A DNA stretch of 64,000 nt from Seminavis robusta (GCA_903772945.1 CAICTM010000173.1:36893-100892), one strand, 5' to 3'; counted from the first letter of the stretch, positions 34,665-45,706 are shown. Program-made: numbers and translations. The notes: generated by a model not told the origin, from the sequence alone.

Positions 34665-36381
34665 ATGGCATTCCCAGCATCTCTTGCCCCGTCGCCGGTT
34701 CATCTTGCGTTTACGGGTATCCAATGGGATCCTCTTGGAAAATTGGAACTAACGGGCCCAGAAAAGTCCCTTTTACGCTCGGCCGAAGACAACGTCCTGG
34801 AATACTCTCTGGCAGAACAAGATGACGCTTCCGCCTATGCACGGTTGCTTCTCAAGGTGTTGGATCAAGTCATTGGACCCAACAATTCGTCCGACAAGGT
34901 GGCCAAACTCACCATGGAAGATATCTTGGACGATGAAGAAGCACTGCAAATGCTTTACGTCGATCCCATGGGCGTCGTGTCCCACTATGCCCTCAGCAAA
35001 CTCTACGAAGTCATTCTCTATCTCAAGGAAAAAAGTACAAAGTCAGAAATGTCCGTTCTATCCACCTTTTACAAAGATGGAGCCTTGATTGAAGAATGGA
35101 GACCTCTCCTTCGCATTCTGAAGGGGGGTGCCGGAACAGGGGATGCCTATGCTCAGAGTAAGTCAGATATATATTTATTTTTGATATCTTGAATCTGGTT
35201 GGTTGGTTGATTGCATTATCTAAGCAAGGCTTTCTTGTTTTTTTCCTTCAGGGGTATCTGCTTTGTGTTTGGCGTGTATTCTGTTTGAAGGTTGTCCTTC
35301 GCAGCACAACAAAAAGCTCCCCGCGGACAAGTCCCCTGCTGTCTTGGAGGCCCTGCAATCTTTGGTTTCCTGGATTGCTTCTCGACTTCAGTCATCCACA
35401 TCGACTTCGTTGGCATTGGTCACGCCTGCTCTGGCCGTACTCATTGCAGCCCCCGAAGCACGAAAACTATTTGATCAAGCGGGAGGGATCGGGTTCCTCG
35501 TCCGACACTTGAGGGTCCGACAAGCTGGACCCAAGAAAAACTCGGCATCCGTCCAGCATCTCTACGAACTATGCTTTTGTCTATGGATTATGACGTATGA
35601 ATGCAGTTCCTCGGAAGAAATGCGTGGGCACTTTCATCGAGATCAGGCCGTTTTTGCGCTTGTGGTACGTGTTTGGCTGCTGGCTGCAGCACAACTTACT
35701 TGTGTGTGACTTGGTGTGTGGTTCACCTTTGTGTCTTTTCTGGTTATACTTTAGGATCTGGTGGCGACAGCTCCTCGTGAGAAGGTCGTCCGTGTTGCTC
35801 TATCATCCCTTCGCAATTTGGCAACATGCAGCGACGATGAACTTCCCACGGTTGGGTCCAAGACCGTAGATGGATCTACGTTCTTGGGCGAGATGATTGG
35901 CTGTGGGTTGATCAAATCAATCGACCTCATGAAGGAGCGTCAATGGACCGATCCAGATATTGTAGAGGACCTGGACATTCTCCACAAATTGTTGCACGAG
36001 AACTACCATGACATGACCCGGTGGGACGTGTACAAATCAGAAGTTGAGTCAGGCCATCTTCAGTGGGGAATTGTCCACACAGAAAAGTTTTTCAAGGAAA
36101 ATGCTAGACGAATGGAAGGGAAGGATGGAAACTTTGCCGTTGTCAAAGTGTTGATAAGTCTTGCCGCCAGTTCCAGTACTGACGAAGAGGTTGCGGCCAT
36201 TGCTTGCTACGATATTGGTGAATTCGTACGGAATTATCCCAATGGGCGTGCCATTGTCAAGCGCTTGGGTGCAAAGGAGATTGTTATGAAGCTGATTGAG
36301 CATGAGAATCCGGAGCTGCAAAGACATGCGTTGCAGTGCGTGTCAAAGATGTTGGTGCAGAACTGGCAGGCTTTGAAATAG
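34665..36381 (+). CDS. V-type proton ATPase subunit H (Vma13)
   Basis: Regulatory subunit that couples the V1 and V0 sectors and represses ATPase activity in free V1; acts on the cytosolic face of vacuoles and endosomes, and in diatoms possibly on the silica vesicle. Three exons (34665-35157, 35252-35664, 35755-36381) with introns of 94 and 90 nt and matching phases give 510 aa, slightly longer than yeast or human H. The ARM/HEAT-type C-terminal domain is diagnostic. ACYDIGEFVRNYPNGRAIVK corresponds to the DVGEYVRHYPRGK segment of animal H. It is followed by LGAKEIVMKLIEHENPELQR and an ending LVQNWQALK like the family's VHNWEYL. The N-terminal domain includes EMSVLSTFYKDGALIEEWRP, likewise typical. 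Confidence 0.9.
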
Positions 36382-36950
36382 AAAAGCAATCAACGATCTC
36401 GGCCCTCCAGAACTCGGCGAGTCAAGGTCTTTTTCATCTGCTCCCCGAACAGAACGCATTTGGGCAGTTTGAGGACTGCTGCTGGAATATCGATAGGTCT
36501 CCTCTAGCTAGAAGGCTGGTCGGGCCCTGGTATGCTTCCATTTTGTCTTGCCATGGTCCATTCAGACTGGCTTTGGTCTAGATCTCTGTGGCTTTTAAAA
36601 TCAGTGTAACATAGATTCCAGTGGCACAGATGTGCAGCTATCACTGTGTGTTGGTTCTACTTGCCCTCGGCAAAACTATTTGCCCGCCCAGAAACACCAA
36701 TAGGGACACTGGGTTCCAGTTGCTGCACCAATCCCAAGATCCCTATCACGGGTCTTCTAGCAAGACTGGACAGTAGATTTCATTGCCAACCACTAGTTCA
36801 GGATCCATGGACTAGCTAGCTAGGTTCAATGAACCTTGCCATGCACATTTGCACAGAAGGAGCCTTACCCCCCCCCCCGTGCAATCTTGTTGGCGAGGCA
36901 AAACCTCTTTCATTAGTCTAAAGATCGAATCAGAATCGAATTGATCGATT
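36382..36950. other. Spacer between two co-oriented genes
   Basis: 569 bp. It contains CTAGCTAG words (36499-36508; 36815-36823), an unusually long C run near 36869-36881, and an ATCGAAT-rich tract (36925-36950) directly upstream of the next start codon. No gene was recognised. Confidence 0.5.
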
Positions 36951-37457
36951 ATGACCCAACATGTCGAATACACTGCTTCGTTCGTCGATTTGGGAGCCAC
37001 TGCACAACGAAACACCACCATGGCGACTGATACCCCACAACATGACCAACGACCGATCCCTCGTCGTCGTCAAGTCCAGAGGAAGAGTAAAGAAGGAAGC
37101 AATGCGTTTTTGGTTTGGGCCGTCAAGATTTTGTTGGTTTTGTTGATTCTGTTTATGCTCCCCAAACTGGTAGAAGGCCGAGGACGAAACGCCAAGAAGA
37201 AGAGGCAACGTCGTAAACAAGAGGTGATGCTTTCGGATACTCGCAAGATTTGTGAACATCAAGTGTGTTCTCAATGGATTCCCGAGGAGAGCATGAATTG
37301 CGTGCAGATGTGCCTGTCTCCCGCTTGCTATCAGGACGTGTATGGGTCCACGCCGATTGAAGACGGCGAAATCAACGTGGACCGTGCCCGAGACTTTGAA
37401 AAGTGCGTGAAAGAAGAAATGAGATTGGCCAGGAAGCGACAACGACTCAGTCGATGA
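36951..37457 (+). CDS. Small single-pass membrane protein with conserved Cys motif (DUF4787-like)
   Basis: A single exon of 168 aa. A basic N-terminal stretch (RPIPRRRQVQRKSK) precedes one TM segment (FLVWAVKILLVLLILFML), and then a Lys/Arg-rich patch. The C-terminal third carries six Cys in the pattern ICEHQVC, NCVQMC, SPACYQDVYG, followed by ELEPGEID-like DGEINVDRARDFEKC. This resembles the small plant and animal DUF4787 proteins, whose function is unknown. ATG 36951 gives the longest form; Met 37021 is an alternative. The location is probably the ER or another endomembrane with the Cys domain luminal, which is inference from the positive-inside rule. Confidence 0.7.
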   Translation: MTQHVEYTASFVDLGATAQRNTTMATDTPQHDQRPIPRRRQVQRKSKEGSNAFLVWAVKILLVLLILFMLPKLVEGRGRNAKKKRQRRKQEVMLSDTRKICEHQVCSQWIPEESMNCVQMCLSPACYQDVYGSTPIEDGEINVDRARDFEKCVKEEMRLARKRQRLSR

Positions 37458-37873
37458 GCAGAGAAAGGAAAGGTGGATTTTTCTTTACCGTTGAAATCAG
37501 ACTATTCTCGTTACATGTATCAGACAACGAGAGAAAGACTTCTAGCTAGGTTGATGTTTATTACATGTATCATGTATCCCATGCAGTTTGAAAACACTTG
37601 GAATATTGGAACGGCTTCAGAGTTGGTACCGGGAACGAAGCCTGCAAGTGCTGGCTTCAGTGTGGTGCTCGACCTAATGAAAAGTCACCAGCTCATTCGC
37701 CACATATTCACCAGTATCTTTCATTCGGGGGGTTCATTCATCCTCTGCAAACCTTCCAAGTCTACCGTTCGTCTGCTTCGGACAAGTTCCTTCTTTTAGC
37801 AACTACTCGAGTATCTACTAGTACTAGAATTTTTAATAATAGTCATTTTCTCCAGCTTTTTCATTCCTATTTT
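37458..37873. other. Convergent gap without a gene
   Basis: 416 bp between stop codons. It contains CTAGCTAGG at 37543-37551 and several ATGTATC repeats (37515-37575). No coding sequence. Confidence 0.5.
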
Positions 37874-38911
37874 TTATCCATTCATTTCCTCCAACGTCAA
37901 ACCTCCATTGGCTTCCCTTCCTATACTGCCCAGTTCAATCGATCCTTTACCGCTCCATCCCACGGCATCGGCTTCATCGCCGGAATCTTCCTCGTAGAAA
38001 TTGATATCATCGTCACTGAGTTCGGAATCAAAGTTATTGGCGAGCATGCGTCCCACGGCCCGGTATTCTCCTCGTGTATCTCGTTGTGGACGTCGTTTGC
38101 GGCATCGCAAACAGCAAAAGCAAGTGACCAGGAGGAATAGAATAATGTAGAGCAATGGATGTTGATTCATCAATTCCAATCCTTTGCATGTCAGTGTATT
38201 GCAGGAGGAGGAATCAGTATCGGCAATTTTGGGGGGACTGGTTTCCACGGGCTCGGGCGTCGCCAGTGGCTGTTTGGGAGGCGCACTGGTGGTCGACGAG
38301 GGAGTGGCATCGGGATCGCCTGGCAGAGTCTCCTTGGTTGGAAGAGTTTCCTTGGTTGGCAGCGTTTCCTTGGTTGGCAGATTTTCGGGTGGTTTCGTGG
38401 ACGTCTCATCCTCTGCGACCGGTTCTTCTTTTTTGGCTGGTGGCATGGTCGTATCACCAGGTGGAGCCGTGGTGGGTGGTTCTGTGACTTCGGATATTAT
38501 TAATGGCGTGTCTGTTGCTGCTTTGGGTGCTTTGGAGGCTTTCTTGTGCGCTTTGACGTTATCACTCTTCATCCGCCTATCTCGTGTTGTTGCTGAGGAT
38601 AGCAAGGGATCGTGGGCGGATTGAGTCGCAATGACTAGATCTGGTTCAACATTTCCTCTCTCTTCTTCTCGACTAATAATTGTACCAGAACCTCTATCAT
38701 AGATAATCGATGGGTCCATATCCACAGCAGTACTAGTAGCTTGCTCTATCCAACCTTCTTGCAGAGGCTTCCTCGGAGTTGGATCGTGTGACGATGGCGA
38801 CTCCTTATCCACGCCTTGTTGGAAGGAGCTACCTCGGAGAGACATGGCGCCTTGACGACTGGTACTCATCATTGGCGTTGTTATCTTGCTATTGTTATTG
38901 GCCTTGTCCAT
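37874..38911 (-). CDS. Single-pass membrane protein with Pro/Thr-rich stalk and LPTKET repeats
   Basis: A single exon of 345 aa, no recognised family. Residues 1-130 are polar. Residues about 140-245 form a Pro/Thr/Ser/Glu-rich stalk that includes three perfect copies of the hexapeptide LPTKET, encoded by an 18-bp tandem repeat near 38326-38380, with a fourth partial copy (LPGD). A CxxxxC pair precedes a TM segment (HPLLYIILFLLVTCFCCLRC) and a dibasic stop-transfer (RKRRPQR). The last 70 residues are acidic (SELSDDDINFYEEDSGDE). There is no N-terminal signal peptide, so orientation is uncertain. The stalk resembles mucin-like cell-surface proteins only in composition. Confidence 0.65.
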   Translation of the reverse strand: MDKANNNSKITTPMMSTSRQGAMSLRGSSFQQGVDKESPSSHDPTPRKPLQEGWIEQATSTAVDMDPSIIYDRGSGTIISREEERGNVEPDLVIATQSAHDPLLSSATTRDRRMKSDNVKAHKKASKAPKAATDTPLIISEVTEPPTTAPPGDTTMPPAKKEEPVAEDETSTKPPENLPTKETLPTKETLPTKETLPGDPDATPSSTTSAPPKQPLATPEPVETSPPKIADTDSSSCNTLTCKGLELMNQHPLLYIILFLLVTCFCCLRCRKRRPQRDTRGEYRAVGRMLANNFDSELSDDDINFYEEDSGDEADAVGWSGKGSIELGSIGREANGGLTLEEMNG

Positions 38912-39318
38912 TATCTATCTTGTGCTTCAGGTTAGTGACGATCTACTATTGAGTAATATCTATGGTAGCAACAGTCAACAGGAGTGTCGATGGTCCAAGA
39001 TCTTCGGCTGCGTGATATTATTGTGGTGAGGAGCGAGGAATGACGATGAACGAAGAGTCCTATCTTTTTATTTTACGTTTGTCCGGACGCTTTATTGTGG
39101 GAAGCCTGTCGAAAATTCGTTCCCCAACCGTCAACATGACTGTTGCCTCTTCACAAAGTGCCCCAAATTCAATTTTCATTTTTGCTCACACACCCGCCGT
39201 CTGCAGTCCGGTAGTATCTGACAGCACATGCAAACACTAACCAAAGGCATTGGCACTTGCTTAGCTAGTAGCTAGCTAGACACCTTCACAGCACTACAAC
39301 AGATCATCTATCGGAGAG
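38912..39318. promoter_or_regulatory. Divergent spacer
   Basis: 407 bp between the start codons of the LPTKET protein (-) and the glycosyltransferase-like gene (+). GCTTAGCTAGTAGCTAGC lies near 39259-39276. No promoter motif is named. Confidence 0.45.
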
Positions 39319-40956
39319 ATGAGAGATCTGATGACCAACAGTAGAGAGAAAGCAAAGCAAAAGAAGAAACAGTTCCACTTGATTGGCATTGGCTTTGTCC
39401 TGGGCTTTATCGTTTCATCAGTGGCCATTCTCAATATCCAAGTTCTCTTGCACAGATTGCGGCAGCAGCACCATGGATCCTCCAATGAAACAGGATTACT
39501 ACATATAGATGATGAATCCAATACTGACAGTCCAGTAGCCATCCAAGCCACCAGCTTTTCAGATTCATCGCCAGATGGATCAAAAGTATCGCCACAGTTA
39601 CAATCTTCAAGGGCTCTATCATCATCTTTGAACAATGTGCGAATATTGGTGGCCATTGCAGGTAAGGTCAAAGATGATACAAACACATTTCATTCTCTCC
39701 ACTCAACCAACCACCACAATTCTAACACGTTTGACTCACTCCTTCACCTTTACACACAAACAAACAGCCTTTGATTTCAACCAGATTCCGCACCTGGAAA
39801 GTATCCTCGATTCCTATCATGATATTTGCGTCGCCGGGGCCAAAGTCGATGTCGTTGTGCATGCTACCGTGGCCTACCCCGTCACCTTTATCGATCTCCT
39901 CAATAGTCGATTCACCTGTCAGGACTTTGCCATTCAAATCGTATTGAAACCACCCTCGGTTCGACTCCATTTGGTGGATTGTCATCGACAACTCTTTTAC
40001 GAACGCATCCACGACTATGATTTGTTTGTTTACACCGAAGAAGATATCCAAGTCACGCCTCGCACGGTGGCCACCTATCTCGAGGAAACCCATCGTGTGC
40101 AGCAACTATTGGAGGGATCCACCCAATACCACCCTTCGGACTTTAATGTGGGGATTGTGCGATATGAATACAATTATCCGAGTAATGTGGTGATTGATGA
40201 CAAGACACGACATGCCGTTCAGAATGTCACGCGGGTCTACTGGGAACATTCCAGTTACAAAGGATCGCTGATACCCAATGGAATTGATCAAGTAGCGCAA
40301 GATAGCAAACTGCAAGAACGGTATGTCGGCATGAAGAACCATCATCAAGGCATGTTCTTGGCCACACAAGACTTGCTGCTGGCATGGAAAGACAGACGTC
40401 ACTGTAACTTTGATGTGGTCAAGAATCGGCCGGGGGTAGGCGGACAACCAGCCGAGGGGACTCAGGTACGTGTGGGGCAGCTAATATGCAACACAGGCAA
40501 TCGATAGGCTCAAACTTGGAGCTCATTGTTTTGTTTTTCATTCATTCCTAGCGAGTTTGGATGTCCAGCCAACAACTCTTTGGCAAACGACATTGCAATG
40601 TCCAGCAGGTCCTGCCAAAAGACAAGTTTGGAGCACTCACAGTACTGCATGTCCCCAACAAAAACTATCGTAGAGTTGGAAAGTACCGTAAGCGAGTCTT
40701 CTCGGATGGGACCGAGGAGTTCGATCAGACCCCTGACCTATTGACGGCCCTCCAATTGCACTTGGCAATACGCAAAGAGTGGCCCACAAAGCCACAGCAT
40801 CCCTACCGAGGGACTATCACCATGATTGACGAAGTGACACAAAAACGGACGCAACTTTTGGAGAGGCGAATGAAAGAATACCGCGACTATGTCAACCGAG
40901 GGGGGACTCTGAGCGACTATGACTTCACCAGAACTCTTTTGGTTGAGGAAGAGTAG
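39319..40956 (+). CDS. Type II membrane protein, glycosyltransferase-like
   Basis: Three exons (39319-39661, 39768-40465, 40552-40956), introns of 106 and 86 nt, phases consistent; 481 aa. A basic start (REKAKQKKKQ) precedes a signal anchor (FVLGFIVSSVAILNIQVLL), giving the usual Golgi glycosyltransferase topology. After a Ser-rich stem comes VRILVAIAAFDF, then segments typical of nucleotide-sugar enzymes. IHDYDLFVYTEEDIQV places an acidic EED motif after a hydrophobic strand, as in DxD-type glycosyltransferases. Further on are NVGIVRYEYN, YVGMKNHHQGMFLATQDLLL and a basic C-terminus. I cannot assign a CAZy family. Its sulfotransferase neighbour 5 kb away may be coincidence. Confidence 0.7.
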
Positions 40957-41739
40957 CTCTCTACTAGAAAGTCATCCGGTATCTACAGGAGGCTCCAAGC
41001 GTTCACAGTTCCTGGCTATTGTTATCAATTTGCTAAGTGGGGCTCAGGACATGTGATTGCTTGCAAATATCTGCGTATCACTCGTGCAAAGAGTATATAT
41101 CACAGCTTAACATGTACAATACAGCTTTTAACATCGCTCCACATGAGCCCTGCCCTGATACTTCATCTATCTTCACACTTCCTCCTATCTCGTTGAGGGG
41201 TCCAGTCCCCCTGATGGGCCACTCATTTGCGAAAAGATGGAGGAACCCAGATTGATTGCACATGTCGTACCAATCCCCGTTTGGAACCTATCAAGTTGGA
41301 GGTTGATTCACTGGTTTATGCAGTTTTCGTATCTACATCTATCGTTACTCCGCCCAAGCATAGATTCATCCACCTACTCACTGATCGGTATCATGTCCTC
41401 TACCCACGGTCATGCGGGAGCAATCCGTACTATGTCCAACTCCATTTCTGGAAATTCTGTTTGTTTGTCATGTTTTGAGAGGCATGGTTCCTGATCACAA
41501 CAGCTCAGTTGCTCAGGATTGATCGTTGTCATGTAAGGTCCTCGCGTTCCTTGGAGTTTCCGTCGCATCGTCCAGAGCGCCTTCGAAGCTTCGTGTCCTC
41601 CCACGTCGGGAATTGTTGCGTTGACGGGCAGTTTGTAGACTTGATCAGGCTGGACGTCAACCTCACATCACCATCACATGCAGCCTGCCGCCAGCAAAAC
41701 ATTCCATTCGTCTTTTGTACTGGTTGCGGCTGATTGAGC
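40957..41739. other. Convergent gap without a supported gene
   Basis: 783 bp between stop codons. The minus-strand frame 41410-41604 (64 aa, four Cys) is the only one with some protein character, but it has no recognisable relatives and no clear splice link to the PPR gene. Nothing else was seen. Confidence 0.45.
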
Positions 41740-43725
41740 CTAGTAATTGAGCTTTGCCTTGCTCTTCCATTCATCTGGTAGGTCAGCAATCTGCAGGCCT
41801 TCGCGGTAGACAACATCTCCCAGAAGAGTATTCCATAGATGCTCGGTAGTTTCATCGCTTGGAATGGACTTCTTGACTTGCTGCCACACACCCGCGTTGA
41901 CTTGTCCATTTTTGCAACAGAGTTGAAAAATCTTCCCCACAAAATCATAACGTGCCGCCTCCTCAAAGACCAGCTTTCGCAAGGTTTTTATCATAATAGA
42001 GAATGTGTATGCCGTCGCTGTCAAGTCTTCAGATTGACAAATGTGCTTGAAGACGGCTACTGCAATCGACAATGATTCCTTCTTCAAAGCGGCATCGCCA
42101 AAGGACCCGGCGCATGCGCTCAATACCGAGTTGAACGAAATGATATCTGGTGAAACGGATGGGTTGGCCATCATCTCTCCCAGCAACGTCTTGGCATGAC
42201 GAGCTTTATCAGCTCTTGGGCTTTTTGCATATGCATCCAAGACTGCATTGTAGTGGATCACCGTTGCTCCCTCGGGAATCTCTTTCAAGATACTCTTAGC
42301 CTTCAAGCAGGCATCCCACGTGCGGCTCTTTGCCAATGCTGATATTACCGAGGTATATGTACGGCTGTTTGGAGCCATGTCATCATGGCCCTCGCTCTGC
42401 CAGTGTTTCATGAGGTCCAACAACTCCATGACACGTTGCAATGCCTTGGGAGAGTGATGGTTGGAGTTCTTGACCCATCCATCCATAACTGCCGAAAAAG
42501 CGATTGTGTCGGGCTTGACCAGCATTGCAGCAGCCGACGTCGATTCTCCCACCATGTTTTGTTGCTGCTGAAACCTCTCTAGCAAGTGCAGGAGCAGTTT
42601 GTGGGCTTCGTCGGGCTGTCCCGACCAACACAGAGCACTCATGACTGAGGTATAAGTGATCTGATTTGGTTGTAGCTGCTGCTCTTCCATTTTTTTCAAA
42701 AGCCTGTAAGCAGCAGGTGCAGCCGCTGTGTTTGCGCCCTGTTGTGTCAGTGTCTTCTGGGTTTTGTCAAAGTGATTCCCTCGACTTTTATTCTCGCGTC
42801 GACGATGGCGGTGGCGCATCTGCGATACCCACGCCTGAATGACAGTGGTGTAACTATATACATCTGGCTTGACACGGCTGTTTCCTGCCTCGGACAGGGT
42901 TTCCATGTGTTCTAAGAGTTCTTGCGCTCGATGGGGCGCTTTTACTTTCTTGCAATTGGCCCAAGCATGCAAGACCACGTTGAAGCTGGCGGTATCCACC
43001 TGAGCCTCGTTCTCATCAGTCATCATTTCTCGCAACAATGCTTCCGCTTTGGCTGGTGCATCGGTTTCTTTCGACTGAGCATACGCGTACAGCACGGAAT
43101 TGAAGCTGATTGAGTCCGGTCGGATGTTTTCGTCCGGGTGTTGTTGCATTTCACGTAGCAGTGCTTCCGCTTCCTTGTAGAGGCCATTTTGGGCAAAGGC
43201 ATAGATGACTGTATTGTAGCTGATCACATCGGCTTCAATGATATTCTTGTCATCAGCCACTGGGCTGTCTCTTTGTGCTTCCAGGCTCTTTAAAAGCTCC
43301 AGAGCCTTCTGGGGTTCGTTTCGTTTAACCCACGCATTCAGCACGGAATTATAAGACACCACGTCTGGTGAGACAGCATAATATCCTTCCTGATAAAGAG
43401 CTTGAATCCGTTCCAAAAGTTCTTGGGCTCTTGGAGCAGCTCCGCCTTGCGCTAACGAGTCCAGGTTCAAGTTTAGTGACATTAGGGGATGATGTCCTCG
43501 CTCTAAACTCTCAGCCTTTCGTCGTTCTTGTGCTCCTTGCTGTGCAACACAGAGTACCGTCTTGCAGCGGAGTACGGCTTCGTCACCCTTGCCATTGCAT
43601 TCTTTGGGGACTGGACAGCTTCTTCTTCTTCTTTCAAGATTGGTAATGGAACGAGAAAAGCCACGGCTCGGTTGGATCCCCAAAAGAAGAAATGAAACTG
43701 TCACTGCAATCCGAAACATCTTCAT
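41740..43725 (-). CDS. Pentatricopeptide-repeat (PPR) protein, probably organellar
   Basis: Predicted organellar RNA-binding protein. A single exon of 661 aa from ATG 43725; an upstream in-frame ATG at 43809 is less likely because 43725 begins a clear signal peptide (MFRIAVTVSFLLLGIQPSRG). This is followed by RG|FSRS, with Phe at the expected +1 position of the heterokont plastid motif, suggesting plastid import. About ten to twelve 35-aa repeats have the P-class core (PDVVSYNSVLNAWVKRNEPQ, ADVISYNTVIYAFAQNGLYK, PDSISFNSVLYAYAQ, TYTSVMSALCWSGQPDEA, PDIISFNSVLSACAG), separated by variable linkers. The end, LPDEWKSKAKLNY, resembles the C-terminal boxes of other PPR proteins. There is no editing or nuclease domain. 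It is divergent from the PP2C gene. Confidence 0.9.
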   Translation of the reverse strand: MKMFRIAVTVSFLLLGIQPSRGFSRSITNLERRRRSCPVPKECNGKGDEAVLRCKTVLCVAQQGAQERRKAESLERGHHPLMSLNLNLDSLAQGGAAPRAQELLERIQALYQEGYYAVSPDVVSYNSVLNAWVKRNEPQKALELLKSLEAQRDSPVADDKNIIEADVISYNTVIYAFAQNGLYKEAEALLREMQQHPDENIRPDSISFNSVLYAYAQSKETDAPAKAEALLREMMTDENEAQVDTASFNVVLHAWANCKKVKAPHRAQELLEHMETLSEAGNSRVKPDVYSYTTVIQAWVSQMRHRHRRRENKSRGNHFDKTQKTLTQQGANTAAAPAAYRLLKKMEEQQLQPNQITYTSVMSALCWSGQPDEAHKLLLHLLERFQQQQNMVGESTSAAAMLVKPDTIAFSAVMDGWVKNSNHHSPKALQRVMELLDLMKHWQSEGHDDMAPNSRTYTSVISALAKSRTWDACLKAKSILKEIPEGATVIHYNAVLDAYAKSPRADKARHAKTLLGEMMANPSVSPDIISFNSVLSACAGSFGDAALKKESLSIAVAVFKHICQSEDLTATAYTFSIMIKTLRKLVFEEAARYDFVGKIFQLCCKNGQVNAGVWQQVKKSIPSDETTEHLWNTLLGDVVYREGLQIADLPDEWKSKAKLNY

Positions 43726-44287
43726 CGACGTATTGGACCTCCCGAGCTCCTCTTCAATAATAACACAGACAACACAATCTACGCCGCCACAAACAAGTAA
43801 GACAAGCAAGTGATGGGTAGAGAGTTGTGAGAAAGGATAGAAAGGGAAAAGGGAGCACCTGCCATTGGAGTGCGTGGGAGGGTGAGAAAGTGACTTGGAA
43901 GCTTAAGGGAGTTTAGAAGTGTGCGATGTGAGGAAAATATTGGGATCCGTTGTATCATTATGAGAAAGTGCAAGGAATTCGGAAAACGGGGGCCCAAGGG
44001 GGGCTGAAGTCCATTAGAGAAAACACTAACTCTAAGGTTAGCCAACCAACCAAAGCCCACCACCACCACAATAAATGGCCTCAGAGATCACCGGGGTCTG
44101 CCCGGTATATGGATCCTCATTAGCCTTCTCCATTCCTCGATCGCTGCGCTGTTTCCTTCGCTGATAACAAGCTGAGCGACCTTTCGAGCAGCAGCATTGT
44201 GTCCCGCTCTTCCCTCCTTCGTTGCCTCTTGCTGCTTGTGGAAAGCACGCGCAGTTTTATATCTATACGCATTATTTTGGATTCACC
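43726..44287. promoter_or_regulatory. Divergent spacer between PPR and PP2C genes
   Basis: 562 bp holding both promoters. Frames extend into it from both sides (PPR from 43809, PP2C from 44222) but without good starts. No named motif. Confidence 0.45.
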
Positions 44288-45706
44288 ATGGGCAATCTTT
44301 TGGGAGCACCAGTGACAGAGAAGGAAACCCACGTTGGTGAATCCGAGGATGGGCTCAAGTTCGGTGTGTCGTCCATGCAGGGATGGCGTATTCATATGGA
44401 GGATGCTCATGTGGCAGAGTGTCGCTTATACGCGGCGGAGCTGGAGGAGACTGCTGGTGCAACCAATGGCGAAACCAAACCAAAAGATGGCAACAGTAAG
44501 ACCTACAAACACATAGAGCTACCCGGCCACTCCATTTTCGCTGTCTTTGACGGCCACGGTGGAACATTTGCTGCTCAATACTCTGGGCGTAATCTCTGTC
44601 GAGTCCTCTCTCGTCAGCCCAAGTTTGTAAAGTATGCGAAATTTATGGAGGAGCGTGCCGAGAAAGAAAAGCTCTTGACCAAATCCAGAGAACGAGTGCA
44701 ATACATTACCACTGGTTTGGAATACATAGAAGGCGCATTGCGAGACACCTTTGTGGAATTGGACATGGAGATTGCATCGGCACTCCAGGGCTCACGTATT
44801 CCGGAGGCGGATCAACCATACCATGAAGAAAAACCACAAGGTGATGGCGGTGGACCAGCAGGAATGGACACCAGCGGTGACCCGCAACAAGACGCTCTGT
44901 CGGAAGCCGATTCCACACTCCAGCTTTTGGACAAGGAAGGAGATTCCGGAACGACGGCGTGTGTCGTAGTAGTAGCTCCTCAATGGGTGGTTTGTGCCAA
45001 TGCTGGTGATTCCAGGTCCGTGTTTAGCAAGCATGGGCACAAGGCAGTGCCACTCAGCTACGACCACAAACCCGATGACGAAGAGGAGGAACGACGGATC
45101 CGAGCCGCTGGGGGATATGTGGCCGGGGGCCGTGTGGAGGGTGATCTAGCTGTCAGTCGAGGACTAGGTGACTTTCGATTTAAGAATATGGCAACAGTGC
45201 TCGCTGGAGCAACCGGCCAAAAGGACAAGACTTCAGGCGATCAAATGGTCGAACCGGAAGATCAGAAAGTTTCTCCAGTTCCAGACGTCATCATCCAAAA
45301 CCGTAGCGCAGATAAAGATGAATTCATCATTGTCGCTTGCGATGGTATTTGGGATGTGCAGACAAATTATGAGGCGGTGAAATCGGTTGCGGAGATGTTT
45401 GAAGAGGGTGAATCTAACTTGGGGCTGATCTGCGAAGAGGTGAGTAGTGGCACTCTTCTCACGAGTTCGATGTGTTGCTGCTGCCTCGTTTTGTGCCTGT
45501 TTCTCAAAGAATTGATCAAAATTAATAATTGTTGCTTGTTGCAGATGTGCGACACGTGCTTGAACATGGGAAGCAAAGACAACATGACAACTTTAGTGAT
45601 AAAATTTGAAGGCCAACCTGTCGGCAATGGAGGTGGGGTCACAGCTAGACGACAGCAAAGGGACTCATCGCAGCCCAATAACGACAACCAGCAACAACCT
45701 TCATAA
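44288..45706 (+). CDS. PP2C-type protein serine/threonine phosphatase
   Basis: Mn2+/Mg2+-dependent phosphatase. Two exons (44288-45439, 45545-45706) give 437 aa. ATG 44288 begins MGNLLGAP, a likely N-myristoylation site, so membrane attachment is plausible. PP2C motifs are all present in order: GWRIHMEDAH, AVFDGHGG, GTTACVVVVAPQWVVCANAG with GDSRS, a GDLAVSRGLGDFRFK block, FIIVACDGIWDV, and GSKDNMTTLVIKF in exon 2. The metal-binding Asp residues of DGHGG, DGIWD and KDN are intact. An insertion of about 100 aa after the DGHGG block (acidic, GDGGGPAGMDTSG) makes it longer than plant clade members. The 105-nt intron is a multiple of three and has no stop in frame, so a retained-intron form of about 472 aa could be translated. 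Confidence 0.93.
   Translation: MGNLLGAPVTEKETHVGESEDGLKFGVSSMQGWRIHMEDAHVAECRLYAAELEETAGATNGETKPKDGNSKTYKHIELPGHSIFAVFDGHGGTFAAQYSGRNLCRVLSRQPKFVKYAKFMEERAEKEKLLTKSRERVQYITTGLEYIEGALRDTFVELDMEIASALQGSRIPEADQPYHEEKPQGDGGGPAGMDTSGDPQQDALSEADSTLQLLDKEGDSGTTACVVVVAPQWVVCANAGDSRSVFSKHGHKAVPLSYDHKPDDEEEERRIRAAGGYVAGGRVEGDLAVSRGLGDFRFKNMATVLAGATGQKDKTSGDQMVEPEDQKVSPVPDVIIQNRSADKDEFIIVACDGIWDVQTNYEAVKSVAEMFEEGESNLGLICEEVSSGTLLTSSMCCCCLVLCLFLKELIKINNCCLLQMCDTCLNMGSKDNMTTLVIKFEGQPVGNGGGVTARRQQRDSSQPNNDNQQQPS

Noticed and set aside
41410-41604. Possible small Cys-containing gene on the minus strand
   Set aside because: 64 codons, no relatives recognised, no splice link to the PPR gene and no start context; it could be chance.
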